A stretch of 64,000 nt of DNA, taken from the NCBI RefSeq assembly GCF_001632775.1, contig NZ_CP015249.1, forward strand, positions 724,686-788,685, in the 5' to 3' direction. Positions within the stretch are counted from its first letter, which is position 1. Each line of letters opens with the position of its first letter. The notes under the pieces are model-generated. The model was not told the DNA's origin and made no database searches. It saw only the letters and a program-made list of their open reading frames with translations. Of the stretch, positions 38,534 to 48,337 are shown piece after piece. Made by a program: the position numbers and the translations under genes. This stretch comes from Dokdonella koreensis DS-123. GTDB lineage: Bacteria > Pseudomonadota > Gammaproteobacteria > Xanthomonadales > Rhodanobacteraceae.

Positions 38534-39142
38534 ATGTTCACAGGAATCATCCAGGCGGTCGGCCGGATCGCCGCCATCGAGCCACGCGGCGGCGACGTGC
38601 GCCTGCGCGTCGATGCGGGCGCGCTGCCGCTCGACGACGTCGCCGAGGGCGACAGCATCGCGGTGGGCGGCGTCTGCCTGACCGCGCTGGAGGTCGGGTC
38701 CGGCCACTTCGCCGCCGACGTCTCGGTCGAGACGCTCGCCGTGACGACGCTCGGCGGGCTGCAGCCCGGCGACACCGTCAACCTCGAGAAGGCGCTGCGG
38801 CTTTCGGACCGTCTCGGCGGCCACCTGGTCTCCGGCCACGTCGACGGCATCGGCCGGGTGGTGGAGGTCGCCGACGAGGCGCGCTCGCAACGCTGGACCT
38901 TCGAGGCGCCACCGGCGCTGGCACGCTACATCGCCGCCAAGGGCTCGATCTGCATCGACGGCGTCAGCCTGACGGTCAACGCGGTCGAGGACAGCCGCTT
39001 CGGCGTCAACCTGATTCCGCACACGCAGGCCGTCACCACGTTCGGTGCGCGCCGCGCCGGCGACCCGGTCAATCTCGAGGTGGACCTGCTGGCGCGCTAC
39101 ATCGAGCGCCTGCGGCTGGCACCGGCCGGAGACACGCCATGA
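38534..39142 (+). CDS. ribE: Riboflavin synthase, alpha subunit
   Basis: 202-residue enzyme that dismutates two 6,7-dimethyl-8-ribityllumazine into riboflavin. It has two homologous lumazine-binding barrels: N-terminal [12 protein letters not shown] to [10 protein letters not shown], and the second from [15 protein letters not shown] to [12 protein letters not shown] start at ATG 38534, which gives the universal MFTGII N-terminus; the ATG two codons upstream is less likely. The stop overlaps the ribBX start (ATGA). No FMN riboswitch core is visible in the 65-bp gap before it. Confidence 0.94.
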   Translation: MFTGIIQAVGRIAAIEPRGGDVRLRVDAGALPLDDVAEGDSIAVGGVCLTALEVGSGHFAADVSVETLAVTTLGGLQPGDTVNLEKALRLSDRLGGHLVSGHVDGIGRVVEVADEARSQRWTFEAPPALARYIAAKGSICIDGVSLTVNAVEDSRFGVNLIPHTQAVTTFGARRAGDPVNLEVDLLARYIERLRLAPAGDTP

Positions 39143-40227
39143 GCTTCAACACGATTCCCGAGATCCTCGAGGACATCCGCGCCGGGCGCATGGTCGTCAT
39201 CCTCGACGACGAGGACCGCGAGAACGAGGGCGACCTCATCATGGCCGCCGCCAAGGTGCGGCCCGAGGACATCAACTTCATGGTGCGCGAGGGCCGTGGC
39301 CTGGTCTGCCTGCCGCTGACGCAGGAACGCTGCCGGCAGCTGGGCCTCAAGCCGATGGTCAGCGACAACACCTCGCCGTACCACACCAACTTCACGGTCT
39401 CGATCGAGGCCGCCGAGGGCGTCACCACCGGCATCTCCGCGCAGGACCGTGCCTGCACGATCCAGGCGGCGGTCAGGCCGGACGCGGGCCCGGCCGACAT
39501 CGTCCAGCCCGGCCACATCTTCCCGCTCGCCGCCCAGCCCGGCGGCGTGCTCGCGCGCGCCGGCCATACCGAGGCCGCCTGCGACCTCGCCGCGCTGGCC
39601 GGTCTGGAGCCGGCCGGCGTGCTGGTGGAAATCCTGGCCGAGGACGGCTCGATGGCGCGGCGGCCGGAGCTGGAGCGCTTCGCCGCCCGGCACGGTCTCA
39701 AGATCGGCACGATCGCCGACCTGATCCGCTACCGCCTGGCGACCGAGAAGACCGTCGAGCGGCTGTGCGACGTGGCGGTCGAGACCGAATTCGGCACGTT
39801 CCGCCTGGTGGTCTACCGCGATCGCCTGCAGGGCGCGCTGCACTACGCCCTGGTGCGCGGCTGCGTCGACGACGGCGCGCCGGTGCTCACGCGCGTGCAC
39901 GTGCGCAATACGCTGTCGGACGTGCTGCACCTCAAGCGCGAGGACCTCGGCCTCACGGTCACCGCCGCGCTGCGCCGGATCGCCGACGAGGACCGCGGCG
40001 TGGTCGTCGTGCTGAGCGAGGTCGACGCCGAGGCCGCGCTGCTCGACAAGCTCGTCCAGGCGCCGGCCCGTCCCGCGGCGGCTGCCGCCGAATGGCGCCA
40101 GCACGGCCTGGGGGCGCAGATCCTGTGCGACCTGGGCGTGCGCCACCTGCGCGTGCTCGGTACCCCGCGCAAGCTGGTCGGCCTCGGCGGTTTCGGCCTC
40201 GACGTGGCCAGCTGGGACGAAACCTGA
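39139..40227 (+). CDS. ribB: 3,4-dihydroxy-2-butanone 4-phosphate synthase with degenerate GTP cyclohydrolase II domain (RibBX type)
   Basis: 362 residues. The N-terminal RibB domain (1 to about 205) is complete: [53 protein letters not shown] and [21 protein letters not shown]. It makes the four-carbon lumazine precursor from ribulose 5-phosphate. The C-terminal domain aligns with GTP cyclohydrolase II in [16 protein letters not shown], but has none of the zinc Cys residues (the SECLTGD/CDC motif) and lacks the catalytic loop, so it should not hydrolyse GTP. A separate ribA must exist elsewhere. Such variants are known in Proteobacteria as RibBX. Confidence 0.9.
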   Translation: MSFNTIPEILEDIRAGRMVVILDDEDRENEGDLIMAAAKVRPEDINFMVREGRGLVCLPLTQERCRQLGLKPMVSDNTSPYHTNFTVSIEAAEGVTTGISAQDRACTIQAAVRPDAGPADIVQPGHIFPLAAQPGGVLARAGHTEAACDLAALAGLEPAGVLVEILAEDGSMARRPELERFAARHGLKIGTIADLIRYRLATEKTVERLCDVAVETEFGTFRLVVYRDRLQGALHYALVRGCVDDGAPVLTRVHVRNTLSDVLHLKREDLGLTVTAALRRIADEDRGVVVVLSEVDAEAALLDKLVQAPARPAAAAAEWRQHGLGAQILCDLGVRHLRVLGTPRKLVGLGGFGLDVASWDET

Positions 40228-40318
40228 GCGCACCGCGCACGCACGCGGCCGCGGCATCCGTGGATAATGCTCCCCCCCGGGCCGCCGCCCGCCCCGTGCC
40301 GTCGCGCAACCCAAGCCC

Positions 40319-40783
40319 ATGCCCAACCTCGCCGGCGAGCTTCGCCCCGTCCCTGACGCGCGCTACGCGATCGTCGCCAGCCGCTGGAACCCCGGCATCG
40401 TCGATGCCCTGGTCGCCGGCGCCCAGGCCGCGTTCGCGCAGAACGGCGTCGACGCGGCTGCGGTGGACGTCGTGCGCGTGCCCGGCGCCTGGGAGATCCC
40501 GGCCGTCGCGGCCCGCCTGGCGGCAGCCGGCGGCCATGCCGCGATCGTCGCGCTCGGCTGTGTCGTGCGCGGCGACACGCGTCACTACGAGCAGGTCGCC
40601 GACGGTTGCGCCGACGGCCTGATGCGCGTCGCGCTCGACTACCGCATCCCGGTGCTGAACGGCGTGCTGGCGGTGGAGCGTCATGCCGACGCCCAGGCCC
40701 GTGCCGGCGGTGCACACGGCAACAAGGGCGAGGAGGCCGCGCTGGCGGCGATCGAAATGGCTGACCTGTGGAGGCTCCTGTGA
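40319..40783 (+). CDS. ribH: 6,7-dimethyl-8-ribityllumazine synthase
   Basis: 154-residue capsid-forming or pentameric enzyme joining the pyrimidine and four-carbon precursors. Motifs are [49 protein letters not shown] (catalytic His after GDTR) and [10 protein letters not shown] with [17 protein letters not shown] 40319 is 91 bp after ribBX; GATAAT at 40263-40268 may be a weak internal promoter for ribH-nusB. The stop overlaps the nusB GTG start (GTGA). Confidence 0.93.
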   Translation: MPNLAGELRPVPDARYAIVASRWNPGIVDALVAGAQAAFAQNGVDAAAVDVVRVPGAWEIPAVAARLAAAGGHAAIVALGCVVRGDTRHYEQVADGCADGLMRVALDYRIPVLNGVLAVERHADAQARAGGAHGNKGEEAALAAIEMADLWRLL

Positions 40784-41235
40784 ACCCCTCGCATCGCGTA
40801 ACCGGCGTCGACCCGGCCGCCCGCGCCCGCGCCCGCCGTCGTGCGCTGCAGGCGCTCTACGCCTGGCAGATGTCCGGCAGCAAGATGACCCTCGTGATCG
40901 AGCAGTTCCGCCACGAGCAGGACATGGAGATCGCCGACCTGGAGTACTTCGAGGAGCTGCTGCGCGGCGTCGAGGCCCACTGCAGCGAACTCGACGAAGG
41001 CCTCAAGCCGCACCTGGACCGCGAAATCGCGCAGGTCGACCCGATCGAGCGCGCCGTGCTGCGCCTGTCGGCCTGGGAGCTGCGGCATCGGCCGGACGTG
41101 CCGTACCGCGTCGTCATCAACGAGGCGATCGAGGTCGTCAAGCGCTTCGGTTCCGAGTACGGGCACACCTACGTCAACGGCGTGCTCGACAAGCTGGCCG
41201 CCGAATGGCGCGCCCCCGAGTACCGCGGCCGCTAG
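40780..41235 (+). CDS. nusB: Transcription antitermination factor NusB
   Basis: 151-residue all-helical RNA-binding protein that pairs with NusE (S10) in rRNA antitermination. Visible blocks are [54 protein letters not shown] and [10 protein letters not shown], the last two diagnostic. The start GTG 40780 has GGAGG five bases upstream, overlapping ribH; an upstream in-frame GTG (40768) lacks this. ribH-nusB-thiL-pgpA is a conserved operon order. Confidence 0.95.
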   Translation: MNPSHRVTGVDPAARARARRRALQALYAWQMSGSKMTLVIEQFRHEQDMEIADLEYFEELLRGVEAHCSELDEGLKPHLDREIAQVDPIERAVLRLSAWELRHRPDVPYRVVINEAIEVVKRFGSEYGHTYVNGVLDKLAAEWRAPEYRGR

Positions 41236-41263
41236 CACGCCGGCGCGGGGCAGGAGTCCGCCG

Positions 41264-42220
41264 ATGAGCGAGTTCGACCTGATCGACCTGATCCGCCGCC
41301 GTGCCGGTATCGAGCGCAACGACGTGCGCCTGGGGATCGGCGACGACGCCGCGCTGGTGCTGCCGCCGCCCGGCCACGAGCTGGCCATCTGCACCGACAC
41401 GCTGGTCGCCGGCGTGCATTTCCCGGCCGACACCGCGGCGGCGGACATCGGCTGGAAGGCGCTGGCCGTCAACCTGAGCGACCTGGCCGCGATGGGCGCC
41501 ACGCCCGCCTGGGCGCTGCTGGCGCTGACGCTGCCGACCGCCGATGCCGCCTTCGTCGAGGCCTTCTGCACCGGCTTCGGCGCCCTGGCCGCCCAGCATC
41601 GCGTCGCGCTGATCGGCGGCGATACCACCTCCGGGCCGCTGACCATCACGGTGACCGTGCACGGCTTCGTGCCGCCGGAACAGGCACTGCGCCGCGACGG
41701 CGCGCGCGTCGGCGACGCGGTTTTCGTCACCGGCACGCTCGGTGACGCCGCCGCCGCGCTGTGGCTGCGGCGCCGGTCCGGCGATCCGGCCCTGCGCGCC
41801 CAGCTCGATCCGCGCCTGGACCGGCCCGAGCCGCGCATCGCCGCCGGCGCGGCCCTGCGCGGCGCCGCCACCGCCTGTATCGACGTATCCGACGGGTTGC
41901 TGGCCGATCTGGGCCACATTGCCGACCGGAGCGGCGTCGGCATCGACATCGAGACCGACGCCCTGCCGTCCAGCCCGGCCCTGCTCGGCGCCTTTGCGGC
42001 GGCCGACCGCGCGCGCCTGCAACTGGCCGGCGGGGACGACTACGAGCTGGCCTTCACCGCACCCGCGCACCGCGCCGGCGACCTGCAGCGCGACCTGGCG
42101 CGGATCGGCTGCGGCGCCACGCGGATCGGCCGCGTGGTGGAAGGGGCCGGCGTGCGCGCGCTCGATGCCGACGGTGCGCCGATCACACTGCCGGCGCGCG
42201 GCTGGGAGCATTTCGCATGA
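41264..42220 (+). CDS. thiL: Thiamine-monophosphate kinase
   Basis: 318-residue PurM-like ATPase that phosphorylates thiamine monophosphate to the active cofactor TPP. Motifs are FDLIDLIRRR, LGIGDDAALV, CTDTLVAGVHFP, ALAVNLSDLAAMGA, LIGGDTTSGPL, CIDVSDGLLADLGH and QLAGGDDYELAFTA. Full length. The stop overlaps the pgpA start (ATGA). No other thiamine gene or TPP riboswitch lies nearby. Confidence 0.95.
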   Translation: MSEFDLIDLIRRRAGIERNDVRLGIGDDAALVLPPPGHELAICTDTLVAGVHFPADTAAADIGWKALAVNLSDLAAMGATPAWALLALTLPTADAAFVEAFCTGFGALAAQHRVALIGGDTTSGPLTITVTVHGFVPPEQALRRDGARVGDAVFVTGTLGDAAAALWLRRRSGDPALRAQLDPRLDRPEPRIAAGAALRGAATACIDVSDGLLADLGHIADRSGVGIDIETDALPSSPALLGAFAAADRARLQLAGGDDYELAFTAPAHRAGDLQRDLARIGCGATRIGRVVEGAGVRALDADGAPITLPARGWEHFA

Positions 42221-42711
42221 GGCTCGACGCGGCGCAGCGCCGCGCCGTGCTCGGCCATCCGGCCGGCTGGATCGCATCGGGCTTCGGTTCGGGCTTCAGC
42301 CCGTTCGCGTCGGGAACCGCCGGCTCCGCCGTCGCCGTCCTGCTGTGGCTGCCGCTGAGCGGCTGCCCGCTGCCGGTCTACCTGGCTGGTCTCGTGGCCG
42401 CATTCGCGCTCGGCGTCTGGGCCTCGCATGTGGTCGTGAAGCGGCTCGGCCTGGAGGATCCCGGCGTCATCGTCTGGGACGAGTTCGTCGGCCAGTGGAT
42501 CACGCTGCTGCCGCTGCTGGCGCTGCCGCTTCACTGGGGATGGATCGCCGCGGCGTTCTTCCTGTTCCGGCTGTTCGACGTGTGGAAGCCCTGGCCGGTG
42601 TCCTGGGCCGATCGTAGCGTCGAAGGCGGCCTCGGCGTCATGCTCGACGACGTGCTGGCCGGGGTCTATGCGGCGCTGGTGCTGGGGCTCGCGCTGTACG
42701 CGCTGTCCTAG
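42217..42711 (+). CDS. pgpA: Phosphatidylglycerophosphatase A
   Basis: 164-residue inner-membrane phosphatase converting PGP to phosphatidylglycerol. Motifs are IASGFGSGFSPFASGTAGSA, VIVWDEFVGQWITLLPL (catalytic acidic residues), FRLFDVWKPWPVSWADR and GGLGVMLDDVLAGVYAAL, with three to four hydrophobic spans. Coupled to thiL by a 4-bp overlap and probably the last conserved member of the operon. Confidence 0.94.
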   Translation: MRLDAAQRRAVLGHPAGWIASGFGSGFSPFASGTAGSAVAVLLWLPLSGCPLPVYLAGLVAAFALGVWASHVVVKRLGLEDPGVIVWDEFVGQWITLLPLLALPLHWGWIAAAFFLFRLFDVWKPWPVSWADRSVEGGLGVMLDDVLAGVYAALVLGLALYALS

Positions 42712-42729
42712 TCGACGAGGGACCGGTCC

Positions 42730-43137
42730 ATGAATCGGCGTGCTTTCCTGGCCCTGGTCGGAACGCTCACGATCGGAACCAGCGGTTGCGCGGACGGACC
42801 GCTCGATCCGTCCACCTTCACGGTCGCCGGCGACGTCTTGCCATCCTGGTACGAAGCACGCTACGGCGTTCCGGAAGATGTGGTGGTCGAGCTGACGGTG
42901 CATGCCTCCTACGACGTCGTCGTCATCGTGAAGGCCCGATCCGACGGCACGGTGCTGGACACGAGAACCGGTCTCTACCACGGCACGTTGTGGGTGGACG
43001 GCCACGCGCCGGCCGGGTTCCCGCAATACATGAAGATCGAGGTCGACGGCCAGGTAGACGTCTACGAACGCCGTGGCCCCCGGCGCGACTTGCATGTTTC
43101 CTCCGCGGTCAGCCCGGATCTCGAAGGCTGGCTCTAG
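42730..43137 (+). CDS. Small hypothetical lipoprotein with RR-containing signal
   Basis: 135 residues, not recognised. It starts MNRRAFLALVGTLTIGTSGC: an RRAFL pattern resembling a Tat signal, followed by a lipobox at TSGC (Cys20), so a possibly Tat-exported lipoprotein. The mature part is beta-rich with VVVELTVHASYDVVVIVKA and VDVYERRGPRRDL. GAGGGA lies 7 bases before ATG 42730. Codon use is less GC-biased than in pgpA 18 bp upstream, suggesting a later addition behind the operon. Confidence 0.6.
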   Translation: MNRRAFLALVGTLTIGTSGCADGPLDPSTFTVAGDVLPSWYEARYGVPEDVVVELTVHASYDVVVIVKARSDGTVLDTRTGLYHGTLWVDGHAPAGFPQYMKIEVDGQVDVYERRGPRRDLHVSSAVSPDLEGWL

Positions 43138-43298
43138 CGCGCCCCGCTCCTGTCCAGGCCGGCCGCTTTTTCCGCGGGACAGGCGTCGTCGCACAGGCCC
43201 CGGAGCGGTGCATGACTCGGGCGCGAACGAAGCGACGCCCGTACCAGGTCACGCCGGGAGCGCCGTGGTCTCGGCGCGGACCGGGCTTTCGCTGGCAG

Positions 43299-43925
43299 CT
43301 ACGGTGATTTCGACGCGCCCAACTGGGCGCCGAGCTTCGTCGCGCGCGCGTCGGCCTCACGCCTGAGTTCCTCGAGCGGTGCGATACCAGCGGCGGCGCG
43401 CTCGTCGTCGCTGACCGCGGTCTCGGCGACGTCCAGCCGGCAGGTCGGCGGGGTCGCGCGCGCATCGCAGACCGGCTGCGTGCCGTACCACTGCGGTTGC
43501 TTGCGCGAGAGCAGCCAGCGATCAGTCGTGGCCGCTGCCAGCCAGCGCAGTTCGCGATCGTCCGGCGCGAGCGTGCTGCCGATCGTCGCCAGCGCATGCG
43601 CGATCAGGTAGTCGGCAGGGGTCTGGCCGTGCTGCATGATCGTGGCCGCCTTGCGGTAGTCGGCCGCGGTGCGCAGGCGCTGCTCGCGCAACGCGGCCTG
43701 CACGGCCACGCGCCGTTCGGCGTCGTGCAGGGCCAGTTGCCGGGCGAAGCTGCGCAGCGCGTCCTGGGAGGTCTGCCGGGGCAGCTCGGCGCGTTCGCGC
43801 TGGTCGGCGTCGAAGGCCTGTGCGATCTGCGGGTCGTCACCGGGCTGGGCGACATCGGCCCGGGCCGGTGGCAGAGCGAGAGCCGACACCGCCAGGCACA
43901 GCGAAAGCGAGAGGGTACGCAGCAT
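43299..43925 (-). CDS. Secreted hypothetical protein
   Basis: 208 residues with a signal peptide MLRTLSLSLCLAVSALALPP (cut near PARA). The mature chain is helical and rich in Arg, Ala and Gln, with a Cys pair in PVCDARATPPTCRLD and repeated charged helices (SFARQLALHDAERRVAV). No catalytic motif or family is recognised. The start at ATG 43925 puts the signal peptide at the N-terminus; the frame stays open upstream. It is convergent with the small lipoprotein gene and 128 bp downstream of the FAD oxidase gene. Confidence 0.6.
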   Translation of the reverse strand: MLRTLSLSLCLAVSALALPPARADVAQPGDDPQIAQAFDADQRERAELPRQTSQDALRSFARQLALHDAERRVAVQAALREQRLRTAADYRKAATIMQHGQTPADYLIAHALATIGSTLAPDDRELRWLAAATTDRWLLSRKQPQWYGTQPVCDARATPPTCRLDVAETAVSDDERAAAGIAPLEELRREADARATKLGAQLGASKSP

Positions 43926-44053
43926 CGTGGAATCCGGTTTCGGGGAGGGAAAGGACCCTGGGGGCCGCACGCAGCGCGATGCCGGGCGCGGCAGGCGCCA
44001 GGACCGGATGCCCGGGAACGCGGAACGGTCGCGCGGTGGCAGGGCCGGCGTAC

Positions 44054-45433
44054 TCAGTCCGGTAGCAGCTTGCCCGGATTGAGGATGCCGTCCGGGTCGA
44101 ACTGGGTCTTGATCCGGCGCATCAGCTCGATGGCGACCGGATCGAGCGCGCGCCGCATGAATGGGCGCTTGGCCAGGCCGATGCCGTGCTCGCCCGACAG
44201 CGTGCCGTCCAGCGACAGCACCAGGTCGAACACGGCCGAGAGGCAGGCCGGCGCCTGGGCCGCCTGCGCCGGGTCGTCCGGGTGATAGAGCAGGTTGACG
44301 TGGACATTGCCGTTGCCGGCATGGCCGAAGTTGACGATCGGGATGCCGTGCCGTGCCGAGATCGCCTTGAGGCCGGCGACCAGGGCCGGCAGCCGGCTGA
44401 CCGGCACGACCACGTCCTCGTTGATCTTCTTCGGCGCGATCGAGCGCAGGCTGGGGCTCAGCGCCTTGCGTGCGGCCCAGATCGCCTCGACGTCGCGCGG
44501 GTCGCTGGCGATCGCCAGGTCGATCAGGCCCGCGCCGCGGGCGGCGTGGGCGAGTGCCTCGGCCGCGGCCGGCAACGCGTCGGCCTCGCCGTCGACCTCG
44601 ATCAGCAGCAGCGCGCCGGCGACCGGGATCGCCTCGCCGCCGTGCAGGCGTGCCAGGCGCAACGCCTCGTCATCCATGAACTCCAGCGCACACGGCGTCA
44701 CCGGCTGGGCCATGATGCGCGCCACCGCGGCCGCGGCCGTCTCGATGTCGACGTAGGTCGCGCGCAGCGTGGCGCGTGCCGAGGCCAGCGGCACCAGCTT
44801 CAGCGTCGCCTCGGTGACCAGCGCCAGCGTGCCCTCGGAGCCGACCATCAGCCGGGCCAGGTCGTAGCCGGTGGCGGCCTTGCTGGTCGCCTTGCCGAAG
44901 CGGAAATCCTCGCCGCTGCCGGCCACCGCGCGCACGGCCAGCACGTTGTCGCGGGTGGCGCCGTGCTTGACCGCGCGCGGCCCGCCGGCGTTGCAGGCGA
45001 TGTTGCCGCCCACCGTGCAGGTGGCGGCCGATGCCGGGTCCGGCGGCCAGAAGAAGCCGTGCGCGGCGACGGCGGCCTGCAGGTCGCCGTTGAGCACGCC
45101 TGGCTCCACCACGGCGACGCGGTTGTCGGCGTCGATGGCGAGGATCTTGTTCATCCGCTCGAAGCCGACGACCAGGCCGCCGCCGAGGGGGACCGCCGCA
45201 CCCGTGGTGCCGGTGCCGCGGCCCCGCGCGAACAGCGGCAGCCGGTGCTCGCGGCACAGCCGCACCAGGTCGAGCACCTGGGCGTGCGTGGTCGGCAGCA
45301 CCACCGCATCCGGCAGCGCCTCGCGCTTGGAGTCGTCGCGGCCGTACGGCGCGCAGTCGGCAGGCGCGGTCAGCAGCGCATCGCCGGGGAACAGCGTGCG
45401 CAGGCGGTCGAGGACGGGCGGGGAAAGCGGCAT
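44054..45433 (-). CDS. FAD-linked oxidase, GlcD/D-lactate dehydrogenase-like
   Basis: 459-residue flavoprotein of the VAO/GlcD superfamily. The FAD-binding PCMH domain (about 35-215) has PDAVVLPTTHAQVLDLVRLC, LFARGRGTGTTGAAVPLGGG, VEPGVLNGDLQAAVAAHG and TVGGNIACNAGGPRAVKHG. The C-terminal domain contains HAGNGNVHVNLLYHP and LDGTLSGEHGIGLAKR, the metal-binding His/Glu residues of D-2-hydroxyacid dehydrogenases. It probably passes electrons from a D-2-hydroxy acid such as lactate, glycolate or 2-hydroxyglutarate to quinone. Exact substrate is not readable. Next to the BON gene (38 bp). Confidence 0.88.
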   Translation of the reverse strand: MPLSPPVLDRLRTLFPGDALLTAPADCAPYGRDDSKREALPDAVVLPTTHAQVLDLVRLCREHRLPLFARGRGTGTTGAAVPLGGGLVVGFERMNKILAIDADNRVAVVEPGVLNGDLQAAVAAHGFFWPPDPASAATCTVGGNIACNAGGPRAVKHGATRDNVLAVRAVAGSGEDFRFGKATSKAATGYDLARLMVGSEGTLALVTEATLKLVPLASARATLRATYVDIETAAAAVARIMAQPVTPCALEFMDDEALRLARLHGGEAIPVAGALLLIEVDGEADALPAAAEALAHAARGAGLIDLAIASDPRDVEAIWAARKALSPSLRSIAPKKINEDVVVPVSRLPALVAGLKAISARHGIPIVNFGHAGNGNVHVNLLYHPDDPAQAAQAPACLSAVFDLVLSLDGTLSGEHGIGLAKRPFMRRALDPVAIELMRRIKTQFDPDGILNPGKLLPD

Positions 45434-45471
45434 GGCGGCGGCCGGGGCGGTCGGTGGACGGGAAGGAGGAG

Positions 45472-46059
45472 TCAGTCGCGGTACTCGAAGACCTTGACCA
45501 CCCGCTCCACGCCGTTGACGTTGCGGGCGATGCTGGAGACGGCTTCGTCTTCCTCGTCGTCGACCAGGCCCATCAGGTAGACCGTGCGGTGCGCGGTGGT
45601 CACGTTGATGCGCGTGGGGTCGAAGCCTTGCAGGCTGGTGAGGTCGAGCAGGGCGGTCTTGACGTGGGCGGTGATCGTGTTGTCGCGGCGGCGCGACCAG
45701 AAGCCCTCCGGCTCGCGCACCTCGATCTCGTTCACCAGGCGGCGTACGCCGGCGAAACCGGCCACGATGCCCTCGGCGCGCTGCTTGAGCTCGGCGCTGC
45801 GCACCTCGCCCACCAGCAGCATGACGCCGTTGTAGACGACGATCGAGACGTTGTTCTTCAGCGCCAGCTCCTTGTCCTTGTTGAGGTCGTCGTAGGCGGA
45901 CAGCTGGATGTTGCGATCGGAGAACACCGTGCGCGTCGAGCGCCGGTCGTGCGCTGCGCCGGCACCGGCGGCGGCGCCGCCGACGACCAGGGCCGCGCAG
46001 CCGCCGAGCAGCAGCGAGGCGGCGGCGAGCACGGCGAGGAGCGGACGGGAAGCATTCAT
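45472..46059 (-). CDS. BON-domain lipoprotein (DolP-like)
   Basis: 195-residue outer-membrane or periplasmic lipoprotein. Signal and lipobox are in LAAASLLLGGCAAL (Cys near 22). Two BON domains follow: about 55-120 (DDLNKDKELALKNNVSIVVY, GEVRSAELKQRAEGIVAG) and about 125-193 (DNTITAHVKTALL, INVTTAHRTVYLMGLVDDE, VERVVKVFEY). BON domains bind phospholipid surfaces; E. coli DolP supports BAM function. ATG 46059 is the start that yields the lipobox. It is 13 bp downstream of yraN, matching the yraN-dolP order of enterics. Confidence 0.9.
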   Translation of the reverse strand: MNASRPLLAVLAAASLLLGGCAALVVGGAAAGAGAAHDRRSTRTVFSDRNIQLSAYDDLNKDKELALKNNVSIVVYNGVMLLVGEVRSAELKQRAEGIVAGFAGVRRLVNEIEVREPEGFWSRRRDNTITAHVKTALLDLTSLQGFDPTRINVTTAHRTVYLMGLVDDEEDEAVSSIARNVNGVERVVKVFEYRD

Positions 46060-46072
46060 GGGGCGGACCTCT

Positions 46073-46429
46073 TCAGAAGCTGTCGAAGGCGTTGCGCTGC
46101 CAGTCGATGGCGCCGGCGTCGGCACCGAACGCGACGACGTCGAACCGGCAGGGCCTTCGCGCCAGCGCCGGATGCGCCGCGAGGAAAAGCCCGGCGGCGC
46201 GGACCAGTTTCGCACGCTTGGCGGCGCCGACCGATTCCAGGCCGCTGCCGGACGCCGCGTGCCGGCGGTAGCGGACCTCGACGAAGACGACGGTCTCGCC
46301 CTCGCTCATGACCAGGTCCAGCTCGCCCTGCCGGTAGGTGGCGTTGCGGGCGATCAGCCGCAGACCGGCCTGCTGCAGGTGCGCCAGCGCCAGCGCCTCG
46401 TAGCGGGCGCCGGCCAGGCGCATGTTCAT
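46073..46429 (-). CDS. yraN: YraN family protein (UPF0102)
   Basis: 118-residue protein with the endonuclease-like PD-(D/E)xK fold of UPF0102. Motifs are [40 protein letters not shown] and [21 protein letters not shown]. The acidic Glu-Asp and Glu-x-Arg residues are present. Function is unsettled. The start ATG 46429 overlaps the lpoA stop (ATGA), so it is translationally coupled to lpoA. Confidence 0.9.
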   Translation of the reverse strand: MNMRLAGARYEALALAHLQQAGLRLIARNATYRQGELDLVMSEGETVVFVEVRYRRHAASGSGLESVGAAKRAKLVRAAGLFLAAHPALARRPCRFDVVAFGADAGAIDWQRNAFDSF

Positions 46430-48216
46430 TGCAGCGCGGGAGCCGCCGGTACCGGGCTGAGGACGCCCTGGGCGGGTCGGGCGATGCCGTTCTCGAAGCG
46501 CATCCAGCCGAGCCGGCGGTGGATGCGGCCGAAGCTGTCCGCGGTGAGCTGGCCGGTGGCGCCGTCGATGTACTGGTCCGAATGCTGCAGCATCCAGCCC
46601 AGGTACGGCAGCAGCGCGTAGGCGTCCATGCCGAACGCGAACAGGCGCGCGCCGACGCCGTTGGCGCTGGCGATCTGGTTGGAGATGTTGCCGCGGTCCG
46701 GGCGCCCCGGCACCGGGGTGGACAGCCACGGCGCATCGCAGAACTCGACCTGGTTGAGGTCGCGGTCGAAGCCGGAGTTCGGGTCGCCGGCGTAGATGTG
46801 CGAGGTGCCGAACACCGGCGCGGAGATGCTGGCGATCGCCAGCTGCGGCACCAGCAGGCGGGCCTGCTGCGGCCGCATGCTGATGAAGATGCCGCCGTCC
46901 GCCCCGAGGCTCGCGGTCGCCTGGGTGATCGCGTTGCGGTAGTTGACCTCGTTGTCGAGCAGGCGTGCCTCGCCGGCGATGCGGCCGCCGCCGGCCTCGA
47001 ACTGGGTGCGGAACGCCAGCGCCGCGCGCTCGGCCCAGTCGGTCTTGGCGGCGATCACGGCCGCACTCGCGATGCCGCGATCGAGCATGCGCTGCGCCGC
47101 CTGGGCGCCTTCGGCGTCGGGCAGCAGGCCGAACTCGGCATTGCCCGGCGGCGGCACTTCGCCGCTGTCGGGATGGTTGAGCGCCAGCACGCGCGCCGGC
47201 AGCGGCTGGCGGAACAGCTCGCCGACCGACTCGCGCTGCAGCGGTCCGACCACGTGGTCGGCACCGTCGGCCACCGCCTTCTGGTAGGCCGCCACCGCCG
47301 CCGCCGGCGTATCGCCCGCGTCGTAGACGCGGACCGTCGGCCGCTGCTCGGAGGCGTCGGCGAAGTACGCCGTGAAGAAGCCGTCGCGGATCGACTGCGC
47401 GACGCCCGCCAGCGGGCCGGACAGCGGCAGCAGCAGCGCGACCTGGCGCAGCGGGCGATACCCTTCCGCTTGCAGCTGGCCGCTGTCGTCCGGAGTCAGC
47501 GTTCCGACCGGACGGTTGGCCTGCGGCAGTTGCCGCGGCAGCATCGACCCCTTGCGGCGCAGGGCCTGCTCGATCCACGGCAGCAGCGGGTCATCCGCCT
47601 GCAGCGTCTCGGCACGGGCGATCAGCGCCGCCGGCTCCAGCGCCAGCAGGGTCTCGACGATCTCGCTGCGGTTGTGGTCGCGATCGGCCCCGGCCAGTTG
47701 CGGATCGATCGCCGCCCGCGTGCGCGCCGCGGCGAAGCGGTCGCCCGCCGTCGCCTGCGCGCGTGCGCGAAGCTCGAGCTGCCGCAGGCGCAGGGCCGGC
47801 GCGAGCGCTTCTCCCTCGGCCCGGTCGAGCAGGTCCAGCGCATGGGTCGCGTCGCCGCGGCCGAGCGCGATCTCGGCATCGAGCAGGTCCAGCCGCTGCG
47901 GCTCGTCGCCCTGCAGGCGGCGGCGCCGGATGTCGGCGATCGCCTGCGCGGCCGCATCCAGGCGGCCGGCGTCGCGCAGCACCTCGGCCGCGCGCAGGCG
48001 ATAGTGCGCGGCGGCATCGGCGCGGCTCTGGCTGGCCAGGTTGAGGAACAGGTTGGCCGATTCGTCCAGCTGGCCGTCCCGGTAGAGCTGTTCGGCACGG
48101 TCGGCCAGGCCTGCATCGGCCGGGCGGCCGACCGGCAGGGTCGAACAGGCGCCGGCCAGCAGGGCCAGGACCACGGTCAGGACCACGGCAGGGCGGAAAC
48201 GGCGTTCGGAAGACAT
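46426..48216 (-). CDS. lpoA: Penicillin-binding protein activator LpoA
   Basis: 596-residue outer-membrane lipoprotein that reaches through the periplasm to stimulate the transpeptidase PBP1A. The lipobox is in [13 protein letters not shown] (Cys24). The N-terminal region (about 35-230) is TPR-like, and the C-terminal region (about 260-590) is a periplasmic-binding-protein fold: [53 protein letters not shown] and [11 protein letters not shown]. Divergent from rsmI as in E. coli. First gene of an lpoA-yraN-BON unit. Confidence 0.92.
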   Translation of the reverse strand: MSSERRFRPAVVLTVVLALLAGACSTLPVGRPADAGLADRAEQLYRDGQLDESANLFLNLASQSRADAAAHYRLRAAEVLRDAGRLDAAAQAIADIRRRRLQGDEPQRLDLLDAEIALGRGDATHALDLLDRAEGEALAPALRLRQLELRARAQATAGDRFAAARTRAAIDPQLAGADRDHNRSEIVETLLALEPAALIARAETLQADDPLLPWIEQALRRKGSMLPRQLPQANRPVGTLTPDDSGQLQAEGYRPLRQVALLLPLSGPLAGVAQSIRDGFFTAYFADASEQRPTVRVYDAGDTPAAAVAAYQKAVADGADHVVGPLQRESVGELFRQPLPARVLALNHPDSGEVPPPGNAEFGLLPDAEGAQAAQRMLDRGIASAAVIAAKTDWAERAALAFRTQFEAGGGRIAGEARLLDNEVNYRNAITQATASLGADGGIFISMRPQQARLLVPQLAIASISAPVFGTSHIYAGDPNSGFDRDLNQVEFCDAPWLSTPVPGRPDRGNISNQIASANGVGARLFAFGMDAYALLPYLGWMLQHSDQYIDGATGQLTADSFGRIHRRLGWMRFENGIARPAQGVLSPVPAAPALQ

Positions 48217-48258
48217 GGGCACCGCAGGCGGCCGGCTGGGAACGCGATGATAACAGGC

Positions 48259-48292
48259 GCCCCGGAGCGCGGCCGGAACGGCGCTCCGGGGC
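48259..48292. repeat. 12-bp perfect inverted repeat in the lpoA/rsmI divergent promoter region
   Basis: Arms 48259-48270 and 48281-48292 are perfectly complementary around a 10-base spacer. They lie in the 121-bp gap between the divergent starts, just upstream of a TACAAT box (48300-48305) that could be the rsmI -10. The position suits an operator, or a hairpin in one leader. Confidence 0.45.
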
Positions 48293-48337
48293 GGCAGCCT
48301 ACAATGCCGGTTCCCAATGGATTCGCATGAGGCGCGC

